Shown here: positions 56,195 through 64,000 of the stretch, piece after piece
Layout of the letters: every line of letters begins with the position of its first letter
How positions within the stretch are numbered: the first letter of the stretch is position 1
Source of the DNA: Chamaelirium japonicum
Taxonomy: Eukaryota; Streptophyta; Magnoliopsida; Liliales; Melanthiaceae
Assembly (NCBI GenBank): GCA_947650365.1
Contig: OX393550.1
Span: 53,952,879-54,016,878, forward strand
Reading direction: 5' to 3'
Length of the DNA stretch: 64,000 nt
The notes under the pieces: model-generated
What the model saw: only the letters and a program-made list of their open reading frames with translations
Told to the model about the DNA's origin: nothing
Database searches by the model: none
Made by a program: the position numbers and the translations under genes

Positions 56195-58130
56195 TTCATT
56201 CTAATTCATTCATACAATCCATTTTAATTCTTTCACACGATCCATTCTAGTTCATTCGTACGTTCCATTCTAATTCATTAGCACGATCCATGCTAATTCA
56301 TACATTCGATCAATTCTAATTCATTAGCACGATCCATTCTAATTCATTCGTACGATCCATTCTAATTCATTCGCACGATCCATTCTAATTCATTCATAGA
56401 ATCCATTCTAATTCATTCATACAATCCATTCTAATTCATCTGCACGAATGTATCCATTCTAATTCATTCGTACGATCAGTTCTAATTCATTCACAAAATC
56501 TATTCTAATTCATTCATACGATCCATTCTAATTCATTCACACGAATGTATCCATTCTAATTCATTCATACGATCCATTCTAATTCATTTGTACGATCCAT
56601 TCTAATTCACTCATACGATCCATTCTAATACATTCATACGATCCATTCTAATTCATTTGCACGAATATATCCATTCTAATTCATTCGTACGATCCATTCT
56701 AATTCCTTCATACGATCCATTCTAATTCATTCGTACGATCTATTCTATTTCATTCGTACGATCCATTCTTACTCATTCGTACGATCCATTCTAATTCATT
56801 CGTCCGATCCATTCTAATTCATTCGCACGAATGTATCCATTCTAATTCATTCGTTCGATCAATTCAAATTCATTAGTACGATCCATTCTAATTCATTCGT
56901 ATGATCCATTCTAATTCATTCGCACGATCCATTCTAATTCATTCATAGGATCCATTCTAATTCATTCGTACGATCCATTCTAATTCATTCGTACGATCCA
57001 TTCTAATTCGTTCGCACAATCCATTCTATTTCATTCGTACGATCCATTCTTACTCATTGGTACGATCCATTCTAATTCATTCGCACGAATGTATCCATTC
57101 TAATTCATTCGTACGAATCCATTCTAATTCATTCGTATAATCTATTCTATTTCATTCGTACGATCCATTCTTACTCATTCGTATGATCCATTCTAATTCA
57201 TTCAGACGAATGTATCCATTCTAATTTATTCGTACGATCCATTCTAATTCATTCGTATAATCCATTCTAATTCATTCGTACGATCCATTCTAATTCATTT
57301 GTCCAATCCATTTTAATTCATTCGCACGAATGAATCCATTCTAATTCATTTGTACGATCCATTCTAATTCATTCGTACGATCCATTCTAATTCATTCGTA
57401 CGATCCATTCTAATTCATTCGTACTATCCATTCTAATTTATTCGTACGATCCATTCTAATTCATTCGCACGAATGTATCCATTCTAATTCATTCGTACAA
57501 TCCATTCTATTTCATTCGTACGATCCATTCTTACTCATTCGTATGATCCATTCTAAGTCATTCGTATGATCCATTCTAATTCATTCGTACGATCCATTCT
57601 AATTCATTCGTACGATCCATTCTAATTCATTCGCACGATCCATTCTAATTCATTCATACGATCCATTCTAATTCATTCATATGATCCATTCTAATTCATT
57701 CCTACAATCCATTCTAATTCAATCGCCAGATCCATTCTAATTCATTCATACGATCCATTCTATTCGAATGGATCATGCGATCCATTCGAATTCATTCGCA
57801 CGATCCATTCTAATTCATTCATACGATCCATTCTAATTCATTCATACAATGCATTCTAATTCTTTCACACGATCCATTCTAATTCATTCGTACGATCCAT
57901 TCTAATTCATTCGTACAATCCAATCTATTTTATTTGTACGATCCATTCTTACTCATTCGTATGATCCATTCTAATTCATTCGTATGATCCATTCTAATTC
58001 ATTTGTACGATCCATTCTAATTCATTCGTACAATCCATTCTATTTCATTCGTACGATCCATTCTTACTCATTCGCATGATCCATTCTAATTCATTCGCAC
58101 GAATGTATCCATTCTAATTCATTCATACAA
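56195..58130. repeat. Higher-order repeat B, copy 3 (partial)
   Basis: CGATCAGTTC lies 278 bp after GAATTC in both copies 2 and 3. The hairpin comes 217 bp earlier than expected from copy 2: the 240-bp duplication is missing and one 23-bp unit is added. The inverted half is not the one seen in copies 1 and 2. Confidence 0.82.
57762..57791 (+). repeat. 30-nt hairpin element
   Basis: Perfect arms, ATGC loop; third, partial 3.2-kb copy. Confidence 0.9.
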
Positions 58131-58177
58131 TACATTCTAATTCATTCCGTACGATCCATTCTAATTCATTTGTACGA

Positions 58178-59065
58178 TCGTACGAATGAATTAGAATGGA
58201 TCGTACGAATGAATTAGAATGGATCGTACGAAGGAATTAGAATGGATCGTACGAATGAATTAGAATGGATCGTGTGAAAGAATTAGAATGCATTGTATGA
58301 ATGAATTAGAATGGATCGTATGAATGAATTAGAATGGATCGTGCGAATGAATTCGAATGGATCGCATGATCCATTCGAAAAGAATGGATCGTATGAATGA
58401 ATTAGAATGGATCTGGCGAATGAATTAGAATGGATTGTAGGAATGAATTAGAATGGATCGTATGAATGAATTAGAATGGATCGTATGAATGAATTAGAAT
58501 GGATCGTGCGAATGAATTAGAATGGATCGTACGAATGAATTAGAATGGATCGTACAAATGAATTAGAATGGATCATACGAATGACTTAGAATGGATCATA
58601 CGAATGAGTAAGAATGGATCGTACGAATGAAATAGAATGGATTGTACGAATGAATTAGAATGGATACATTCGTGCGAATGAATTAGAATGGATCGTACGA
58701 ATGAATTAGAATGGATAGTACGAATGAATTAGAATGGATCGTACGAATGAATTAGAATGGATCGTACGAATGAATTAGAATAGATCGTACGAATGAATTA
58801 GAATGGATTGTACGAATAAATTAGAATGGATACATTCGTCCGAATGAATTAGAATGGATCATACGAATGAGTAAGAATGGATCGTACGAATGAAATAGAA
58901 TAGATTGTACGAATGAATTAGAATGGATCCTACGAATGAATTAGAATGGATTGTGTGAAAGAATTAGAATGGATTGTATGAATGAATTAGAATGGATCGT
59001 ATGAATGAATTAGAATAGATCGTGCGAATGAATTAGAATGGATCGTACGAATGAATTAGAATGGA
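58178..59065 (-). repeat. Satellite block 54, inverted
   Basis: Hairpin at 58351-58380 in GCAT-loop orientation. Reversed cassette near 58828-58905. Exits at ATGGATCCAT 59061-59070. Confidence 0.91.
58351..58380 (-). repeat. 30-nt hairpin element (GCAT loop)
   Basis: GCAT loop in an inverted block; the right arm ends in A instead of T, so the outermost pair is lost. Confidence 0.87.
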
Positions 59066-59818
59066 TCCATGCTAATTCATTCGTACGATCCATTCTAATT
59101 CATTCGTACGTTCCATTCTAATTCATTAGCACGATCCATGCTAATTCATTCGTTCGATCAATTCTAATTCATTAGCATGATCCATTCTAATTCATTCGTA
59201 CGATCCATTCTAATTCATTTGCACGATCCATTCTAATTCATTCATAGGATCCATTCTAATTCATTCATACGATCTATTCTAATTCTTTCGCACGAATGTA
59301 TCCATTCTAATTCATTCGTACGAATGTATCCATTCTAATTCATTCGTACGATCCATTCTAATTCATTCGTACGATCCATTCGAATTCATTCGCACGATCC
59401 ATTCTAATTCATTTATATGATCCATTCTAATTCATTCATACAATCCATTCTAATTCTTTCACATGATCCATTCTAATTCATTCGTACGATCCATTCTAAT
59501 TCATTCGTACAATCCATTCTATTTCATTCGTACGATCCATTCTTACTCATTCGTATGATCCAGTCTAATTCATTCGTATGATCCATTCTAATTCATTCGT
59601 ACGATCCATTCTAATTCATTCGTACGATCCATTCTAATTCATTCGCACGAATGTATCCATTCTAGTTCATTCGTACGATCCATTCTAATTCATTCGTATG
59701 ATCCATTCTAATTCATTCGCACGATCCATTCTAATTCATTCGTATGATCCATTCTAATTCATTCGTACGATCCATTCTAATTCATTCGCACGATCCATTC
59801 TAATTCATTCGTACGATT
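59066..59818 (+). repeat. Satellite block 55, forward
   Basis: ATTAGCA/TGCTAAT dyad near 59126-59146. Exits at GATTCATTAGAATGG near 59815, with no strong palindrome. Confidence 0.9.
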
Positions 59819-60089
59819 CATTAGAATGGATCGTACGAAGGATTTAGAATGGATCGTACGAATGAATTAGAATGGATTGTACGAATGAATTAGAATAGAT
59901 CGTACGAATGAATTAGAATGGATCGTACGAATGAATTAGAATGGATCGTGTGAAAGAATTAGAATGGATCGTACGAATGAATTAGAATGCATCGTGCGAA
60001 TGAATTAGAATGGATCGTACGAATGAATTAGAATGGATCGTGCTAATGAATAAGAATTGATCGAACGAATGAATTAGCATGGATCGTGC
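59819..60089 (-). repeat. Satellite block 56, inverted, short
   Basis: Ends inside a reversed dyad module: GGATCGTGCATTCGTACGATCC near 60081-60102. Confidence 0.89.
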
Positions 60090-60437
60090 ATTCGTACGAT
60101 CCATTCTAATTCATTCGTAAGATCCATTCTAATTCATTCGTACGATCCATTCTAATTCATTCGTACGATCCATTCTAATTCATTCGCACGAATGTATCCA
60201 TTCTAGTTCATTTGTACGATCCATTCTAATTCATTCGTACGATCCATTCTAATTCATTCATACGATCTATTCTAATTCATTCATACAATCCATTCTAATT
60301 CTTTCACACGATCCATTCTAATTCATTCGTACGATCCATTCTAATTCAATCGCACAATCCATTCTATTTCATTCGTACGATCCATTCTTACTCATTCGTA
60401 TGATCCATTCTAATTCATTCGAACGAATGTATCCATA
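60090..60437 (+). repeat. Satellite block 57, forward
   Basis: Exits at ATCCATAATGGAT 60431-60443 (J3, form b), the reverse complement of the form a boundary. Confidence 0.91.
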
Positions 60438-61070
60438 ATGGATCATACGAATGAGAAAGAATGGATCGTACGAATGAAATAGAATGGATTGTGCGAATGA
60501 ATTAGAATGGACAATACGAATGAATTAGAATGGATACATTCGTGCGAATGAATTAGAATGGATCGGACGAATGAATTAGAATGGATCGTACGAATAAATT
60601 AGAATGGATCGTATGAATGAATTAGAATGGATCGTACGAATAAATTAGAATGGATACATTCGTCCGAATGAATTAGAATGGATCATACGAATGAGTAAGA
60701 ATGGATCGTACGAATGAAATAGAATAGATTATACGAATGAATTAGAATGGATTCGTACGAATGAATTAGAATGGATACATTCGTGCAAATGAATTAGAAT
60801 GGATCGTACCAATGAGTAAGAATGGATCGTACGAATGAAATAGAATGGATTGTGCGAATGAATTAGAATGGATCATACGAATGAATTAGAATGGATCGTA
60901 CGAATTAATTAGAATGGATACATTCGTGCGAATGAATTAGAATGGATTGTACGAATGAATTAGAATGGATCGTACGAATGAATTAGAATGGATCATACGA
61001 ATTAATTAGAATGGATCGTACGAATGAATTAGAATGGATCGTACGAATGAATTAGAATGGATCGTGTGAC
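60438..61070 (-). repeat. Satellite block 58, inverted
   Basis: Resembles the first 590 bp of block 62. Ends at GTGTGACATTCTAATAC near 61064-61080, with no palindrome. Confidence 0.9.
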
Positions 61071-61298
61071 ATTCTAATACATTCATACGATCCATTCTAA
61101 TTCATTTGCACGAATATATCCATTCTAATTCATTCGTACGATCCATTCTAATTCCTTCGTACGATCCATTCTAATTCATTCGTAGGATCCATTCTAATTC
61201 ATTCGTACGATCCATTCTAATTCCTTCGTACGATCCATTCTAATTCCTTCGTACGATACATTCTAATTCATTCGTACAATCTATTCTAATTCATTCGT
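61071..61298 (+). repeat. Satellite block 59, forward, short
   Basis: Present here but absent from the related module at 62.5-64 kb. Exits at ATTCGTATGAAT 61293-61304 (J2, form b). Confidence 0.9.
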
Positions 61299-62113
61299 AT
61301 GAATGGATATATTCGTGTGAATGAATTAGAATGGATCGTACGAATGAGTAAGAATGGATCGTACGAATGAAATAGAATGGATTGCACGAATGAATTAGAA
61401 TGGATCGTACGAATGAATTAGAATGGATCGTGTGAAAGAATTAGAATGGATTGTATGAATGAATTAGAATGGATCGTACGAAGGAATTAGAATGGATCGT
61501 ACGAATGAATTAGAATGGATCGTACGAATGAATTAGAATAGATGGTACGAATGAATTAGAATGGATCGTACGAATGAATTAGAATGGATCGTACGAATGA
61601 ACTAGAATGGATTGTATGAATGAATTAGAATGGATCGTACGAATGAATTAGAATGGATCGTACGAATGAATTAGAATGGATCGTACGAATAAACTGGAAT
61701 GGATACATTCGTGCGAATGAATTAGAATGGATCGTACGAATGAATTAGAATGGATCGTGCGAATGAATTAGAATGGATCGTATGAATGAATTAGAATAGA
61801 TCGTATGAATGAATTAGAATGGATCGTACGAATGAATTAGAATAGATCGTACGAATGAATTAGAATGGATCGTACGAATAAATTAGAATGGATACATTCG
61901 TCCGAATGAATTAGAATGGATCATACGAATGAGTAAGAATGGATCGTACGAATGAAATAGAATAGATTGTACGAATGAATTAGAATGGATCCTACGAATG
62001 AATTAGAATGGATCGTGTGAAAGAATTAGAATGGATTTTATGAATGAATTATAATGGATCGTATGAATGAATTAGAATGGATCGTGCGAATGAATTCGAA
62101 TAGATCGTACGAA
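61299..62113 (-). repeat. Satellite block 60, inverted
   Basis: Reversed cassette near 61888-61965. Left arm of the long inverted repeat centred near GAATTC 62111-62116 (J1, form a). Confidence 0.92.
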
Positions 62114-62304
62114 TTCATTCTAATTCATTCATACAATCCATTCTAATTCTTTCACACGATCTATTCTAATTCATTCGTAGGATCCATTCTAATTCATTCA
62201 TACAATCTATTCTATTTCATTCGTACGATCCATTCTTACTCATTCGTATGATCCATTCTAATTCATTCGGACGAATGTATCCATTCTAATTTATTCGTAC
62301 GATC
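61865..62304. repeat. Long inverted repeat (fold-back) around a GAATTC boundary
   Basis: The left arm, about 61865-62045, read backwards gives the same variant units as the right arm, about 62122-62304: CTTTCACACG, CGTAGGATCC, ACAATC, TATTTC, TTACTC, CGGACG, TTTATTCG. The spacer is about 75 bp. Confidence 0.85.
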
Positions 62305-62543
62305 CATTCAAATTCATTCGTACGATCTATTCTAATTCATTCGTACGATCCATTCTAATTCATTCATACGATCTATTCTAATTCATTCATACAATCCATT
62401 CTAATTCTTTCACACGATCCATTCTAATTCATTCGTACGATCCATTTTAATTCATTCGCACAATCCATTCTATTTCATTTGTACGATCCATTCTTACTCA
62501 TTCGTATGCTCCATTCTAATTCATTCGCACGAATGTATCCATA
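62114..62543 (+). repeat. Satellite block 61, forward
   Basis: Right arm of the same inverted repeat; cassette near 62195-62305. Exits at ATCCATAATGGAT 62537-62549 (J3, form b). Confidence 0.92.
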
Positions 62544-63927
62544 ATGGATCATACAAATAAGTAAGAATGGATCGTACGAATGAAATAGAATGGATTGTGC
62601 GAATGAATTAGAATGAACCGTACGAATGAATTAGAATGGATACATTTGTGCGAATGAATTAGAATGGATCGGACGAATGAATTAGATTGGATCGTACGAA
62701 TGAAATAGAATGGATCGTCCGAATGAATTAGAATGGATCATACGAATGAATAAGAATGGATCGTACGAATGAAATAGAATAGATTGTACGAATGAATTAG
62801 AATGGATTCATACGAATGAATTAGAATGGATACATTCGTGCGAATGAATTAGAATGGATCGTACCAATGAGTAAGAATGGATCGTACGAATGAAATAGAA
62901 TGGATTATGCGAATGAATTAGAATGGATCATACGAATGAATTAGAATGGATCGTACGAATTAATTAGAATGGATACATTCATGCGAATGAATTAGAATGG
63001 ATTGTATGAATGAATTAGAATGGATCGTACGAATGAATTAGAATGGATCATACGAATTAAATAGAATGGATCATACGAATGAATTAGAATGGATCGTACG
63101 AATGAATTAGAATGGATCGTACGAATGAATTAGAATGGATACATTCGTGCGAATGAATTAGAATGGATTGTGCGAATGAATAAGAACAGATCGTGCGAAT
63201 GAATTAGAATGGATCGTACGAATAAATTAGAATGGATCGTGCGAATGAATTAGAATGGATCGTACGAATGAATTAGAATGGATACATTTGTGCGAATGAA
63301 TTAGAATGGATCGTACGAATGAATTAGAATGGATACATTTGCGCGAATGAATTAGAATGGATCGTACGAATGAATTAGAATGGATCGTATGAATGAATTA
63401 GAATGGATCGTACGAATGAATTAGAATGGATCGTGCGAATGAATTAGAATGGATCATACGAATGAATTAGAATGGATCGTACGAATGAACTAGAATGGAT
63501 ACATTCGTGCGAATGAATTAGAATGGATCGTACAAATGAATTAGAATGGATCTTACGAATGAATTAGAATGGATCGTACGAATGAATTAGAATGGATCGT
63601 ACGAATGAATTAGAATGGATACATTCGTGCGAATGAATTAGAATGGATCGGACGAATGAATTAGAATCGATCGTACGAATGAATTAGAATGGATCGTACG
63701 AATAAATTAGAATGGATACATTCGTCCGAATGAATTAGAATGGATCATACGAATGAGTAAGAATGGATCGTACGAATGTAATAGAATAGATTGTACGAAT
63801 GAATTAGAATGGATCCTACGAATGAATTAGAATGGATCGTGTGAAAGAATTAGAATGGATTGAATGAATGAATTAGAATGGATTGTTTTAATAAATTAGA
63901 ATGGATCGTGCGAATGAATTCGAATGG
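62544..63927 (-). repeat. Satellite block 62, inverted
   Basis: Second copy of the block 58/60 material without the insertion of block 59. Exits at GAATTC 63925-63930 (J1, form a). Confidence 0.92.
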
Positions 63928-64000
63928 ATCGTACGAATTCATTCTAATTCATTCATATAATCCATTCTAATTCTTTCACACGATCTATTCTAATTCATTC
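63928..64000 (+). repeat. Satellite block 63, forward, cut by window end
   Basis: The visible 73 bp repeat the start of block 61, so the array continues beyond the window. Confidence 0.9.

Larger units (their letters stand above)
56195..58177 (+). repeat. Satellite block 53, forward
   Basis: Third, partial 3.2-kb copy. Hairpin at 57762-57791. Near 58.0 kb it leaves the pattern of blocks 49 and 51 and ends like block 13 at GTACGATCGTAC 58172-58183 (J4, form a). Confidence 0.92.
1..64000. repeat. 23-bp satellite array, orientation-switching, fills the window
   Basis: Every line of the window is made of a 23-bp unit (ATTCTAATTCATT then CGTACGATCC) or its reverse complement, with point variants and a 28-bp form containing CGCACGAATGTATCC. 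The unit has two CATTC pentamers 10 bp apart and a palindromic CGTACG (BsiWI site). The consensus carries a TAA on the forward strand and TGA and TAG on the reverse. Because 23 is not a multiple of three, each stop falls in every frame once per 69 bp, so the array is closed to translation. I see no unrelated sequence longer than a few bases. Nothing indicates transcription or a protein-binding role; a heterochromatic satellite is the natural reading. The species is unknown. Confidence 0.97.

Noticed and set aside
1..64000. Human-type satellite II/III (CATTC/GGAAT repeats)
   Set aside because: The unit shares the CATTC pentamer, but the TAATT and GTACGATC parts and the strict 23-bp period do not fit those families as I know them. 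Resemblance may be chance.
1..64000. Telomeric repeat or CENP-B box
   Set aside because: I saw no TTAGGG-like or TTTAGGG-like runs and no sequence like the CENP-B box. A centromere role remains possible but nothing in the sequence shows it.

Overview
The whole 64 kb window is one satellite DNA array. I see no gene, RNA gene, transposon, CRISPR array or single-copy DNA. The unit is 23 bp, made of ATTCTAATTCATT followed by CGTACGATCC. It is 35% G+C by direct count and carries two CpG sites. A 28-bp sister unit has CGCACGAATGTATCC in place of CGTACGATCC. A satellite of this size and purity points to eukaryotic heterochromatin (pericentromere, centromere or subtelomere). Frequent CpG-to-TpG/CpA changes suggest a genome that methylates CpG. 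I cannot name the species.

The unit is not laid head to tail in one direction. I mapped 63 alternating blocks by eye, 'forward' (+) and 'inverted' (-), from under 100 bp to about 3.5 kb. By my boundaries about 32.0 kb lies in each direction. The unit has 6 C and 2 G on its forward strand, so GC skew changes sign at every boundary. Most boundaries sit on a small palindrome that the unit can form with its own inverse (GAATTC, ATTCGTACGAAT, GATCGTACGATC, GTACGATCGTAC, CGTGCACG, GAATGCATTC). I numbered recurring boundary families J1 to J8. Several families occur in two forms that are reverse complements of each other, which implies that segments carrying an old boundary were later copied or flipped as whole modules.

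Layout: 1-12 kb, mixed blocks with two segmental duplications (5.2/8.3 kb and 6.1/10.2 kb). 12.0-20.7 kb, a higher-order repeat of about 4.4 kb in two tandem copies. 20-50 kb, a mosaic of short blocks with local duplications (34 kb, 37 kb). 50.1-58.2 kb, a second higher-order repeat of about 3.2 kb in two full copies and one partial. 60.4-64 kb, two related copies of a third module, cut by the window end. Marker variants recur across all regions: a 30-nt hairpin (13 copies), an ATTAGCA/TGCTAAT dyad module, a TACAATC-TATTTC-TTACTC-GGACG cassette, and an ATATGCACAAAGG marker.

All coordinates, boundaries and family assignments were read by eye. Block edges are good to a few bases at palindromes and about 10 bp elsewhere.
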